From the NCBI RefSeq assembly GCF_002848345.1, contig NZ_CP025429.1, forward strand, positions 806,001-870,000: a DNA stretch of 64,000 bases. The letters are read 5' to 3'. The stretch comes from Chromobacterium sp. ATCC 53434. GTDB taxonomy: Bacteria; Pseudomonadota; Gammaproteobacteria; Burkholderiales; Chromobacteriaceae. Every line of letters starts with the position of its first letter. Position 1 is the stretch's first letter. The position numbers and the translations under genes are program-made. Below, one piece after another: positions 50,176 to 59,500 of the stretch. The notes beneath the pieces were generated by a model that was given only the letters and a program-made list of their open reading frames with translations, did no database searches and had not been told where the DNA came from.

Positions 50176-50192
50176 GCGCTTGAGCTAGGCCA

Positions 50193-50227
50193 GGCGGCGC
50201 TTCCCGGTTGGGGAGCGCCGCCGTTTT
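50193..50227 (+). terminator. Terminator of the M35 peptidase gene
   Basis: A 9-base stem GGCGGCGCT/AGCGCCGCC (50193-50201, 50214-50222) extended inward by TCCC/GGGG pairs, followed by GTTTT. Confidence 0.88.
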
Positions 50228-50390
50228 CGTTCAGGCGTAGCGACGCGCGGCATTCCTGCCCGGCGTGTCGTATTATGGGAGTGCCGGGCCGCGCCGAACA
50301 TTGGCCGCTCCGGTTCGTCCGCGCCCGAGGCGGCGCCGTCCCCGGCGGGGACTCGCCGTCGATGCGCCGCTGCATCGCTTGGAGGAAGTG

Positions 50391-51542
50391 ATGTCGTCGA
50401 CGTCCATCTTGCTGGTAGAAGATAGCGCTACCAACCGTTATTTCATCGAGCAGTTCGTCATGGAGCTGGGCTATCGCTGCGTGTCGGCCAAGAATGGCCG
50501 GGAGGCGGTCGAGTATTGCCGGGACACGACGCCCGACCTGATCCTGATGGACGTGATCATGCCGGAGATGGACGGGTTGCAGGCGACCGCCGAGTTGCGG
50601 AGGATGTTCGGCGAACACTGGGTGCCCATCATTTTCCTGACCAGTCTGAACGAGCTGGAAAGCGTGGTCGAGGGGCTGAAGGCCGGCGGCGACGATTATC
50701 TGGCCAAGCCGGTCAGCTTCGACCTGCTGTCCGCCAAGATCCAGGTCTTCCTGCGCATCGCCGAAATGCAGAACCAGATCAACCAGGATGCGATCCGCCT
50801 CGAGAAGTACTATCGCGAGAACGAGATGGAGCAGCAACTGGCGCTGGAGCTGATGGAGCGGCTGATCCACCAGCGCGCCTCGATGCCGGCCCATATCTGG
50901 CAGTATCTGAATCCGGCCGCCAATTTCAACGGCGACCTGATCATCGTCAGCCAGCCGCCGTCAGGCGGCGAGCACATCATGTTGGCCGATTGCACCGGCC
51001 ACGGCCTGACCGCCGCGATCAGCGCGTTGCCGGCGATAGACTGCTTCTACGAAATGACCCACGCCGGATGCGCGATGACCGAGATCGCCCGCGGCGTCAA
51101 TCAGAAGCTGCACCGGCTGCTGCCGGGCGGCCGCTTCGTCGCCGCGTCGCTGATCGAGATCGCGCCGGCCGGCGACGAGATCCGCATCTGGAACGGCGGC
51201 GTGCCGTGCGTGCTGCTGTTCGACGAGCGCGGCGATCTGGTCGCGCGTTGCCCGTCCCATCATCCGCCGCTGGGCATCCTGCCGCAGGAGGCCTTCGACG
51301 ACGCGGTGCAGGTGCTGCCCTGGCGCGCCGGGCAGGCCCTGGTGGTCAGCTCGGACGGCATCACCGAGGCCAAGGACGGGGGCGGGGCGATGTTCGGTCT
51401 GCCGGGCGTCGAGGCCGCGGTGCGAGCCGGCTGGCCGGACCGCATCGGCGACGCGGTGCTGGAGGCGGTCAAGGCCCATATGCTGGGCGGTGCCGCCAGC
51501 GACGACGTTTCGCTGCTGGTGGTCAGCCATCCAGGCGTTTAG
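50391..51542 (+). CDS. Response regulator with SpoIIE/PP2C-type serine phosphatase output
   Basis: A 383-residue two-domain regulator. Receiver domain (about 4-120) with phospho-acceptor Asp in LILMDVIMPEMDG and Lys in DDYLAKPVSF; a coiled-coil linker (about 125-165); then a PP2C-type phosphatase domain (about 185-380) with NFNGDLIIV, MLADCTGHGLTAAISALP and VVSSDGITEAKDGGG, where the metal-binding Asp residues lie. Such RsbU-like proteins usually dephosphorylate an anti-sigma-factor antagonist; none is encoded next door. The ATG at 50391 has a GGAGG site. Confidence 0.93.
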   Translation: MSSTSILLVEDSATNRYFIEQFVMELGYRCVSAKNGREAVEYCRDTTPDLILMDVIMPEMDGLQATAELRRMFGEHWVPIIFLTSLNELESVVEGLKAGGDDYLAKPVSFDLLSAKIQVFLRIAEMQNQINQDAIRLEKYYRENEMEQQLALELMERLIHQRASMPAHIWQYLNPAANFNGDLIIVSQPPSGGEHIMLADCTGHGLTAAISALPAIDCFYEMTHAGCAMTEIARGVNQKLHRLLPGGRFVAASLIEIAPAGDEIRIWNGGVPCVLLFDERGDLVARCPSHHPPLGILPQEAFDDAVQVLPWRAGQALVVSSDGITEAKDGGGAMFGLPGVEAAVRAGWPDRIGDAVLEAVKAHMLGGAASDDVSLLVVSHPGV

Positions 51543-51543
51543 C

Positions 51544-51593
51544 CTGCGGCAGAAAACCACCGCTGCCGCAAAAAGATCGTGAACAGGTTCTTA
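51544..51593. repeat. Second copy of the right end of the 38.1-kb repeat
   Basis: About 50 bases (tgcggcagaaaaccaccgct onwards) match 38345-38395 with few substitutions, including the AAAAAGATCG core and the AACAGG end. It lies in the 48-base gap between two convergent genes and may serve as a shared 3' end. Confidence 0.75.
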
Positions 51594-52520
51594 GACCGCG
51601 CAGACCCGGCCGCGCCCCGTCCCCTTGGCCAGATATAGCTGGTCGTCTGCCAGTTCTATCAGCTGCCGGCTGTCGGAATCGGCTTCCGGTTCGATCGCGG
51701 CGACGCCCAGGCTGAGGGTGACGCAAGGCGAGACGTCGGAGGCGGAATGCTCGATCTGCAGTTCGCGCACCGCCGCCTCGATCCGGATGGCCACCGATAC
51801 CGCGCCGGCCAGGGTGGTTTCCGGCAACAGGCAGGCGAACTCCTCGCCGCCGAAGCGGGCCGCCAGGTCGTATGGCCGATGGGCCTGTTCCTGCAAGGCG
51901 GCCGCCACTTGCCGCAGGCACTGGTCGCCGGCGCTGTGGCCATAGCAGTCGTTGTACTTCTTGAAGTGATCGACGTCGGACAGGATCAGCGCGATGGTGG
52001 CGCCGCTGCGCTGGCAATGCCGCCAGGCCTGATCCAGTCTTTCGTCGAACAGCCTGCGGTTGGCGATGCCGGTCAGTCCGTCGGTGAAGGCCAGCGAGCG
52101 CAGTTGATCGGCCTGGAACTTCAAGGTCAGGTGGGCGTTGACCCGGTTGCGCAGCGTGGCGGGAATCACCGGCTTTGTGACGAAATCCACCGCGCCGGCT
52201 TCCCAGCAGGCGATTTCCTGTTCCTGCCCCTGATGGCCGGTGACGAAAATGATGGGGATGCCGCTGGTGTCCGGCGCGCCCTTCAGATGGCGGCACACGT
52301 CCATGCCGCTCATGCCCGGCATTTCGATGTCCAGCAGCACCAGGTCCGGCGGCGTGGCGCGACAGAAGGCGAGGGCCTGCTCGCCGTTGGTGGCCATGAA
52401 GACATCGTGTTCCGGGTTCAATATCTGATTGGCCACCATGATGTTGGTGGGCTGATCGTCCACCACCAGGATGCGGCCGCGGCGGTCGTCCTGCTGGGAG
52501 AAGGCGGGAGAGCGGTTCAT
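51591..52520 (-). CDS. Response regulator with GGDEF diguanylate cyclase output
   Basis: A 309-residue receiver-GGDEF protein that should make c-di-GMP when phosphorylated. The receiver (about 16-130) has Asp in LVLLDIEMPGMSG and Lys in VTKPVIPATL. The cyclase domain (about 145-305) has an active GGEEF in AARFGGEEFACLLPE and an upstream RPYD inhibitory-site motif, so product feedback is likely. The upstream-open frame is antisense; the ATG at 52520 overlaps the kinase stop by 4 bases. It is the probable phospho-acceptor of the adjacent hybrid kinase. Confidence 0.95.
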   Translation of the reverse strand: MNRSPAFSQQDDRRGRILVVDDQPTNIMVANQILNPEHDVFMATNGEQALAFCRATPPDLVLLDIEMPGMSGMDVCRHLKGAPDTSGIPIIFVTGHQGQEQEIACWEAGAVDFVTKPVIPATLRNRVNAHLTLKFQADQLRSLAFTDGLTGIANRRLFDERLDQAWRHCQRSGATIALILSDVDHFKKYNDCYGHSAGDQCLRQVAAALQEQAHRPYDLAARFGGEEFACLLPETTLAGAVSVAIRIEAAVRELQIEHSASDVSPCVTLSLGVAAIEPEADSDSRQLIELADDQLYLAKGTGRGRVCAV

Positions 52521-55500
52521 GGCTGGTCGACTTTCTGCTGTCCGAGGATGTCGTCGCACAGGCGGGCGGCGGCGGCGAAATCCATTTGCATGATGGCGTC
52601 GGAGAGGGCACCGAATTGTTGCGGCATGGTGTCCTGGTAACGCTGCTGCAACTGGTTGAAGGTTTGCAGCGCCTCCAGATTGGCCTCGTTCAGCAAGCGT
52701 CGCAGCGCCGACAGCTCGCGGCTCAGATCCTCGTTCGCCTGCGGTGGCGGCGTCGATGGCCGCGGAGCGGATGCCAGCAGCTGTCCGGCCAGCTCCCGCG
52801 CGGCGGCGGCGGCTTGCGGCGCCGCCTGCCGCAGCGCGGCGAAATCGTCGGGCCACGGCTGGGACGGGTCGCGCAGCGTCTTTTCGGCGGCGGCGGCGTC
52901 GGCCGACAGCGCTTCGGCGCCGACGGTGGCGGCCAATCCCTTCAGCGTGTGCAGGGTCTGCACCGCCGGCTCGCGCTGCCGCTGCTCGGCGGCGGTCTGC
53001 AGCGTCGCGATCAAGCCCTGGACTTCGTCGGCGAAGCTGAGCAGGGTGCGGCGGTAGATTTCCTGGTTGCCGCCGAAGCGGGGGAGCGCGGCCCGGCTGT
53101 TCAGCAGGCCGGCGTCGGCCGCCGGCGGCGGCTGGATCGATGCCGGCGGCGGCTCCGCCGGCATCGTGTCGGCGCCGCCGGTATGTCTATGGATCACGCT
53201 GACCAGTTGCCCCAGGTCGAACGGCTTGCCGACGTGGTCGTTCATGCCGGCTTCCAGCGCGGCCTCCTTGTCGGCCGGCATCACGTTGGCGGTCATCGCG
53301 ATGATGGGCAGCTGCTCGGCGGAGAAGCTGGCGCGGATCAGCCGGGTGACGGTGTAGCCGTCCATGTCCGGCATCTGGATGTCCATCAGCACCAGATCGT
53401 ATAGCGGCGAGGCTTTCTGCACCGCCACCAGCGCGTCCTGGCCGCAGTCGGCGACATCGATGGCCGCGCCCTCGTTGCTCAGCAGCTCGCGCGCCACCTG
53501 CTGATTGGTCGGGTTGTCCTCGACCAGCAGCAGGCGCAGTCCGGCCAGCCGCGGTTCGATATGCGGGGCGCGCGTCGGCAGCGGGGCCGGCTGGCCGTGG
53601 CTGGCGTGGGCGTCGGCCACGGCGTCGAACAGCATCGACGCGGTCACCGGCTTGATCAGGAAGCTGTCGAAGATGCCCGGTTGCTGCTTCTGGCGCTGGG
53701 CGAACAGCTCGCGGCCGTAGGCGGTGACCATCACGATCACCGGCGTGTGGCGGCCGCTCTGCATCCGGCGCAGCCGGCTGCAGGTTTCCCAGCCGTCCAT
53801 GCCGGGCATGCGCCAGTCCACCAGCACGATGTCGTAGTCCGCCCCGTCCGGGCGGGCCTCCACCAGTTCCAGCGCTTCCTCGCCGCTGCCGGCGACATCG
53901 ACCTGCCAGCCGAAGGAGCGCAGGATGGCGCTTTGCGCCTGGCGGGCGCTGTCGTTGTCCTCGATGACCAGGCAGCGCAGGTTTTGCAGCGAAACCACGC
54001 CGGTCGCGGCGGCCGCTTGCGGCGGATCGGCCGCCTCGCAGGCGATCTCGAAGCTGAACACGCTGCCCTGGCCCTGCGTGCTCTCCACGCTCAGCTGGCC
54101 GCCCATCAGCGTCACCAGGCGCTGGCTGATGGCGAGGCCTAGCCCGGAGCCGCCGTAGCGGCGGGCGGTCGAGGTTTCCGCCTGGGAAAAGCCCTCGAAG
54201 ATGCGCTGGCACTGTTCCGGCGAGATGCCGATGCCGGTGTCGCGCACCGCGAAGGCGATGCGGATCCGGCCCTCCTCTTGCTGCAGCAGGCGGGCGGACA
54301 ACACCACCTCGCCCTGTTCGGTGAACTTGATGGCGTTGCCGGACAGATTGATCAGCACCTGTTGCAGCCGCAGCGCGTCCGAGACTATCCATTCGGGCAG
54401 GGCCGGGTCGATGTCGAACAGCACTTCGACGTCCTTGTTGCCGACATTGGCCGACAGGATGACGCCGATGTCGCGCAGCAGCTTGTCGATGCTGAACGGG
54501 TGCGGGTCCAGCGTCAGCTTGCCGACCTCCACCCGGGAGAAGTCGAGAATGTCGTTCAATATGCCCAACAGCGTGCGCGCCGCCGACATGGCTTTTTCGG
54601 TGTAGTCGGCCTGGCGGATGTCGAGGCCGGTCTGCTGCAGCAGTTGCAGCATGCCGAGCACCGCGTTCATCGGCGTGCGGATCTCATGGCTCATATTGGC
54701 CAGAAATTCCGATTTGGCGCGGCTGGCGCTGTCGGCGGCGGTCTTGGCTTCCAGCAGCCAGTTCTCCTGCTCGCGCTGCAGCGTCACGTCCCGGTTGATG
54801 GCCAGCATGCGGCTGGGCTTGCCGCCCGGGCCGTATTCGATCAGCGCGGCTGCCTGCACGTAGCGGATCTCGCCGTCCTGGCGGACGATGCGGAAGGTCG
54901 GGTTGAAGACGTCGCCGCCTTCCAGCGCGGCCTGCAATTGGTGTTCGACCGTCGCCACATCGTCCGGATGGATGCGGGCGCGCCAGTGGTTGTAGTAGAG
55001 GCCGAATTGCTGGAAGGAGCGCGGGATGTCGTAGATCTCGAACATGCGCTCGTTCCATTCCAGCGCGTCGCTGTCTATCTGCCAGCTCCAGATGCCCAGT
55101 TCGGCCACCTCGGCGGCCTTGACCAGCTGGTCGCGGGCCGATTCCAGATTGCGTCTGTCCTCCTCGCGCTGGGTGATGTCGGAGGCGATGCCCAGATAGC
55201 CGGTGATGTCGCCGACCTCGTTCTCCAGCCGCGACACGGTCAGCTGCGCCGGCAGCTCGCGGCCTCCGCGGCGGACATAGGTCCATTGCCGCTCGTCGGT
55301 CGTCTGGTGGCGCAGCCGGGCGACGATGGCGTCGAAGCCGGCCGCGATTTCCTCGCCCAGCTCCGCCGTTTGCCTGGCGGCCTCGGCCTCCAGTTCGGCC
55401 GCCAGATGGAAGGACGCCATCGACGCCTTGCCTATCATGTCGTCGGCGAGATAGCCCAGCATCCGTTCCGCCGCCGGATTGAACAGCGTGACGGTGCCAT

Positions 55501-57088
55501 CGGTGTCGGTGGCGATGATGGCGTAACCGGCGCTGGCGAGGATCGCGTTCTGCAAGGCCGAGTAGATGCGGATCTGGCTGGTGCGCTCTTCCACCTGCTG
55601 CTCCAGCGAGGCGTTCAACTCGCGGATGCGCTTCTCTATCGCCTTCTGTTCGGTGATGTCGCGTATCGTCAGCGCGACGCCGCCGATCTCGCCGTGGGCG
55701 CGCCGGATCGGCGACAGCGTGATGGCGACGTCGAGCAGCTGGCCGTCGCGGGTGCGGTAGACGGTGTTCAGGCAGTTCTGGACGCCGCCCTCCACCGCCT
55801 GCTTCAGCAGCGCGGCGTCTTCGGCCTCGCCGCCGGGAGAGGCGATCAGATCGGTCAGCCGGCGATCCAGCGCTTCTGCCGGCGGATAACCGAACATCTT
55901 GTCGGCGCCGTGGTTCCAACTGGTGACCACGCCGTCCGGCGAGCAACCGACGATGGCGTCGTAGGAGCTGTCGACGATGGCGGCCAGCTCGGCCTGGCGC
56001 GCGCCGGCCTGGCGGTATTTTCTCAGGTAGAGCAGGGAAACGGCGCCGATCAGCGCGAACATGGCCACCATCGTGGCCAGCGTGGCCGATCGGGTGGCGG
56101 CCACGATGCCGGCCACCGCGGAGTCGGGCAGCACGGCGAAGACCTGGCAGTAGTGGCCGGGCGTGGCGGTGGAGAACGGCACCCTGAACGAACGGGCGTA
56201 GGCGATGCCGTGCGGCGAGGTATAGGTCGGCAGGCTGGCCGGCTGGCCGATGCCGGGCGGCACCGGGTGGAAATCGTCCTGCCAGCGCCAGTTTTGGCCG
56301 CGCTCGAAGCCGAAGGTGCGTTTCGGGTCCGGCTGCAGCAGATAGTCGCCGCGCTGGTTGGCCAGATAGATGCGCAATTCGACCGGGATGCTTTGCGTCA
56401 GCGAAGCCAGCAGCGCGCTGGCGTTGAAATTGATGACGACCACGCCGAATACCTTGCCGGCGAGGTCGTAGATAGGGGTGGCGACCCTCAGCGTCGGCAC
56501 CGGCCGGCCGCCGGCCTGGCGCTGATGGCGGGCGCCGCTGTCCAGGTCGGAGAAGTAGACCTGGCCCGGTTTTAGCTTGACGGTCTGCTGCACGTAATCG
56601 CGCGCGCCTCGTTGCGGGATGTCGACGGTGGGAATGGCGGAGATCCGTCCCTGGTCGTCGCGTTCTATCCGCACCAGCTCGCGACCGCCGTCGGCGACGC
56701 CGATGAAGCGGATGGACGAGAATTCCGGATTCGAGGCGAGGAAGGCGTGGAAGACCGCGCTGAGGCGGCCGTGCCAGGCGGAGGCGGTGGAGTTCTCCTG
56801 CGGATCGACGCCGCCGTGCGCGCTGGCGCGCATCAGGCCCAGCACCGGCGGCGTGGCGCTGAGGAACAGCACGTCGCGTTCCAGCTGGTCGAACTGCTGA
56901 CGCAGTATGGCGTTGCGGGTCTGGGTGACGTAGCCCAGCCGGGTCTGGTAGGCGTCGAGCAGCTGCTGGCGCTGATGCAGGCCGGTCTGAAACACCACGA
57001 CCGCGGTGACGACGACCGCGGTGCTGATGAAACCGATTACCAGGCGCCATTCGTGTCTGAGCCAGGCGGCGGGGCGGAAAAGGGGCAA
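52517..57088 (-). CDS. Very large hybrid sensor histidine kinase (Cache, three PAS, HK, two receivers, HPt)
   Basis: About 1,523 residues. Membrane helix 16-36, a periplasmic Cache-like sensor (about 40-325), second helix about 326-350, three PAS modules (about 360-480, 505-640, 645-770), HisKA with His801 in ANMSHEIRTPMNAV, ATP-binding domain to about 1030, receiver 1 (LVDWRMPGMDGW), receiver 2 (LMDIQMPDMDGY) and an HPt domain with His1380 in QTLHTLKGLAATVG. No ATG is available near the start. TTG at 57088 behind AGGAG is preferred over a TTG at 57136 that lacks a ribosome-binding site. A full internal phosphorelay is encoded. Confidence 0.92.
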   Translation of the reverse strand: MPLFRPAAWLRHEWRLVIGFISTAVVVTAVVVFQTGLHQRQQLLDAYQTRLGYVTQTRNAILRQQFDQLERDVLFLSATPPVLGLMRASAHGGVDPQENSTASAWHGRLSAVFHAFLASNPEFSSIRFIGVADGGRELVRIERDDQGRISAIPTVDIPQRGARDYVQQTVKLKPGQVYFSDLDSGARHQRQAGGRPVPTLRVATPIYDLAGKVFGVVVINFNASALLASLTQSIPVELRIYLANQRGDYLLQPDPKRTFGFERGQNWRWQDDFHPVPPGIGQPASLPTYTSPHGIAYARSFRVPFSTATPGHYCQVFAVLPDSAVAGIVAATRSATLATMVAMFALIGAVSLLYLRKYRQAGARQAELAAIVDSSYDAIVGCSPDGVVTSWNHGADKMFGYPPAEALDRRLTDLIASPGGEAEDAALLKQAVEGGVQNCLNTVYRTRDGQLLDVAITLSPIRRAHGEIGGVALTIRDITEQKAIEKRIRELNASLEQQVEERTSQIRIYSALQNAILASAGYAIIATDTDGTVTLFNPAAERMLGYLADDMIGKASMASFHLAAELEAEAARQTAELGEEIAAGFDAIVARLRHQTTDERQWTYVRRGGRELPAQLTVSRLENEVGDITGYLGIASDITQREEDRRNLESARDQLVKAAEVAELGIWSWQIDSDALEWNERMFEIYDIPRSFQQFGLYYNHWRARIHPDDVATVEHQLQAALEGGDVFNPTFRIVRQDGEIRYVQAAALIEYGPGGKPSRMLAINRDVTLQREQENWLLEAKTAADSASRAKSEFLANMSHEIRTPMNAVLGMLQLLQQTGLDIRQADYTEKAMSAARTLLGILNDILDFSRVEVGKLTLDPHPFSIDKLLRDIGVILSANVGNKDVEVLFDIDPALPEWIVSDALRLQQVLINLSGNAIKFTEQGEVVLSARLLQQEEGRIRIAFAVRDTGIGISPEQCQRIFEGFSQAETSTARRYGGSGLGLAISQRLVTLMGGQLSVESTQGQGSVFSFEIACEAADPPQAAAATGVVSLQNLRCLVIEDNDSARQAQSAILRSFGWQVDVAGSGEEALELVEARPDGADYDIVLVDWRMPGMDGWETCSRLRRMQSGRHTPVIVMVTAYGRELFAQRQKQQPGIFDSFLIKPVTASMLFDAVADAHASHGQPAPLPTRAPHIEPRLAGLRLLLVEDNPTNQQVARELLSNEGAAIDVADCGQDALVAVQKASPLYDLVLMDIQMPDMDGYTVTRLIRASFSAEQLPIIAMTANVMPADKEAALEAGMNDHVGKPFDLGQLVSVIHRHTGGADTMPAEPPPASIQPPPAADAGLLNSRAALPRFGGNQEIYRRTLLSFADEVQGLIATLQTAAEQRQREPAVQTLHTLKGLAATVGAEALSADAAAAEKTLRDPSQPWPDDFAALRQAAPQAAAAARELAGQLLASAPRPSTPPPQANEDLSRELSALRRLLNEANLEALQTFNQLQQRYQDTMPQQFGALSDAIMQMDFAAAARLCDDILGQQKVDQP

Positions 57089-57218
57089 GATGCAGCTCCT
57101 GGAGCGGGTTCGAGGAGGCGTGGCCTGTCGGTCCAATTATAGGAAGCGGCGCGCCTCATTCAAATTGCATCCGCGTCGGCGCCAGGGGACGGCGGCGGTG
57201 CGACGCTTGATGTGAACA

Positions 57219-57244
57219 GGCCCCGCGGATGGTTTCGCGGGGCC
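57219..57244 (-). terminator. Hairpin after the prolyl oligopeptidase gene
   Basis: A 9-base stem GGCCCCGCG/CGCGGGGCC with an 8-base loop, just past the peptidase stop on the minus strand. Confidence 0.75.
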
Positions 57245-57251
57245 CGTCGTG

Positions 57252-59321
57252 TCAGCGCAGCTGCCTCCACAGGAAGGCGTATTCCATGGCCGCGATTCTG
57301 GCCTCCTCCTCGTGGTTGGCGGCGGCGCCGTGACCGCCCTCGGTGCGCTCGTAGTAACGGACATCGGCGCCGATCGCCTTCATCGCCGCGAACATCTTGC
57401 GGGCGTGGCCCGGATGGACGCGGTCGTCCAGCGTCGAGGTGACGAATAGCGTGGCCGGGTACTTGGTGCCGGGGCGGATGTTCTGATACGGCGAATAACG
57501 CTTGATATAGGCCCAGTCCTCGGGCTGGTCCGGATTGCCGTATTCATCCATCCAGCTGGCGCCGGCCAAGAGCTTGTTGAAGCGCCGCATGTCCAACAGC
57601 GGCACCTGGCAGACGATGGCGTGGAACAGCTGCGGATACTTGGTCAGCATCACGCCCATCAGCAAGCCGCCGTTGCTGCCGCCCTTGATGCCGAGGTGGC
57701 GGGCGTCGGCGATGCCGCGCTGGCCCAGATCCTTGGCGATCGAGGAGAAGTCGTCGTAGGCCTTCTGGCGATTGTGCTTCAGCGCCGCTTCGTGCCAGGC
57801 CGGACCATATTCGCCGCCGCCGCGGATATTGCCGAGCACGTAGACGCCGCCCCGATCCAGCCAGGCCTTGCCCAGCGCGCCGCTGTAATAGGGCGTCATC
57901 GACACTTCGAAGCCGCCGTAGCCGTACAGCAGCGTCGGGTTCTTGCCGTCCAGCTTCAGATTCTTGCGCGCCACCACGAAGTAGGGCACGCGGGTGCCGT
58001 CGTCGGAGCGGGCGAAGAACTGCTGGATGCGGTAGGGCTTGGCGTCGAAAAAGGCCGGCTGCTGCTTCAGCGGCTCGCGCGCGTCGCTGCCGGCGTGGGC
58101 CAGCGACAGCGCGGTCGGCGTCAGGAAGTCGGTGAAGGTGAAGAAATAGTCGTCGGAGTTGTCGCTGTCGACGGCGCTGACGCCTATGCTGCCGTAGCCG
58201 GGCGCGGCCACCGGGCGCGACTGCCATTTGCCGTCGGCCACTTTCCATTCGACCAGCCGGCTCTTGACGTTGTCGAGCACCGTCAGGATCAGCGCGTCGC
58301 GGGTGTCGGCGCTGTCGGCCAGCGAGGTGGAGGCGCTGGGCTGGAACAGCGGGGCGAAATCGCGCTTGCCCTGCAGATAGTCGTCCAGTTTGACGGCCAG
58401 CAGGCTGCCGGCCTTCCAGTCATGACCGCCGACGCTCCAGTCCTGGCGCGGTTTCAGCAGCAACCAGGGGCCGTGGAAGCTGACTTCGGCGTGGCCGGGT
58501 TTGTCCAGCTTCTGCCACTTGCCGTCCTGCAGCAGGTAGACGTCGTTGCTGAAGAAGCTGGAGCCTTGGGTGATCAGGTCGTAGCGATGGCCGGCGCTGT
58601 CGACGCGGCCGGCGCTGACCGAGATGTCGGACGGTTTGCCCTCGAGCAGTGTCGCGGCTTCGGCCAGCGCTTGGCCGCGCTTCCATTCCTTGACGATGCG
58701 CGGGTAGCCGGAGTTGGTCAGCGAGCCGCTGCCGAAATCGGTGGCGACATACAGCGCGTCGCGGTCCTTCCAGTGGACTTCGCTCTTGGCTTCCGGCACG
58801 ACGAAGCCGCCGTCGACGAAACGTTTGGCCGGCAGGTCGAACTCGCGCACCACCGCGGCATCGCCGCCGCCGCGGCTCAGGCGCACCAGGCAGCGGTCCT
58901 GCTTGGGCTTGACGCAGTCCGCGCCCTGCCATACCCAGTTTTCCTTTTCGTCGCGGGCCAGCTTGTCCAGGTCCAGCACCGTTTCCCAGGCCGGCTTGGC
59001 CTTGCGGTATTCGTCCAGCGTGGTGCTGCGCCACAGGCCGCGCGGATGTTCGGCGTCGCGCCAGAAGTTGTAGTAGCGCTCGCCTATCTTTTCGATGGAG
59101 GGGATGCGGGCGCCGGAATCGAGAATGGCGAGGATGTCGCGCTTCAGTTGCGGAAAGCTTTTCCAGCCGTCGGCTTCCTTGGCGGTCTGCGCGTTCTGCT
59201 GGTGAACCCATTGCAGCGCGTCCTTGCCCTGCACGTCCTCCAGCCACAGATAGGGGTCGTCGGCCGCATGGCACTGCGCGGCCAGCAGCAGGGCTGCGGA
59301 CGCGAGCAGTCTGGTCTTCAT
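57252..59321 (-). CDS. Secreted prolyl oligopeptidase family protease (S9A)
   Basis: A 689-residue serine peptidase with a signal peptide (LLASAALLLAAQCHA), so probably periplasmic. An N-terminal beta-propeller (about 70-400) gates a C-terminal alpha/beta-hydrolase domain with nucleophile Ser549 in GIKGGSNGGLLMG, the aspartate region STLDDRVHPGHARK and His in TEGGHGAAANHEEE. It cleaves short Pro-containing peptides in known family members. The same frame runs on upstream to 60968 inside the amidase gene; the ATG at 59321 gives the signal peptide and is the real start. Confidence 0.95.
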   Translation of the reverse strand: MKTRLLASAALLLAAQCHAADDPYLWLEDVQGKDALQWVHQQNAQTAKEADGWKSFPQLKRDILAILDSGARIPSIEKIGERYYNFWRDAEHPRGLWRSTTLDEYRKAKPAWETVLDLDKLARDEKENWVWQGADCVKPKQDRCLVRLSRGGGDAAVVREFDLPAKRFVDGGFVVPEAKSEVHWKDRDALYVATDFGSGSLTNSGYPRIVKEWKRGQALAEAATLLEGKPSDISVSAGRVDSAGHRYDLITQGSSFFSNDVYLLQDGKWQKLDKPGHAEVSFHGPWLLLKPRQDWSVGGHDWKAGSLLAVKLDDYLQGKRDFAPLFQPSASTSLADSADTRDALILTVLDNVKSRLVEWKVADGKWQSRPVAAPGYGSIGVSAVDSDNSDDYFFTFTDFLTPTALSLAHAGSDAREPLKQQPAFFDAKPYRIQQFFARSDDGTRVPYFVVARKNLKLDGKNPTLLYGYGGFEVSMTPYYSGALGKAWLDRGGVYVLGNIRGGGEYGPAWHEAALKHNRQKAYDDFSSIAKDLGQRGIADARHLGIKGGSNGGLLMGVMLTKYPQLFHAIVCQVPLLDMRRFNKLLAGASWMDEYGNPDQPEDWAYIKRYSPYQNIRPGTKYPATLFVTSTLDDRVHPGHARKMFAAMKAIGADVRYYERTEGGHGAAANHEEEARIAAMEYAFLWRQLR

Positions 59322-59500
59322 GATGTTCTCCTGAGTGCGGAGCCCTTGCCGCCGGCGCGGCCGGCGTGCAGGGCGTCCTGTTGTCGCGGCGCGCCGCTTG
59401 CGGCGGCGGGCCAGTCCCAGACTGTAGCGCGTTTCAAATCCTATTGTCATCATCGCGACGCGCCGCTTCACCCGGTTTCCTCGTCGATCGGCTTCGCGCC

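Noticed and set aside
54278..56575. Plus-strand open frame of 765 codons inside the hybrid kinase
   Set aside because: Shadow frame; the minus-strand kinase domains are unmistakable.
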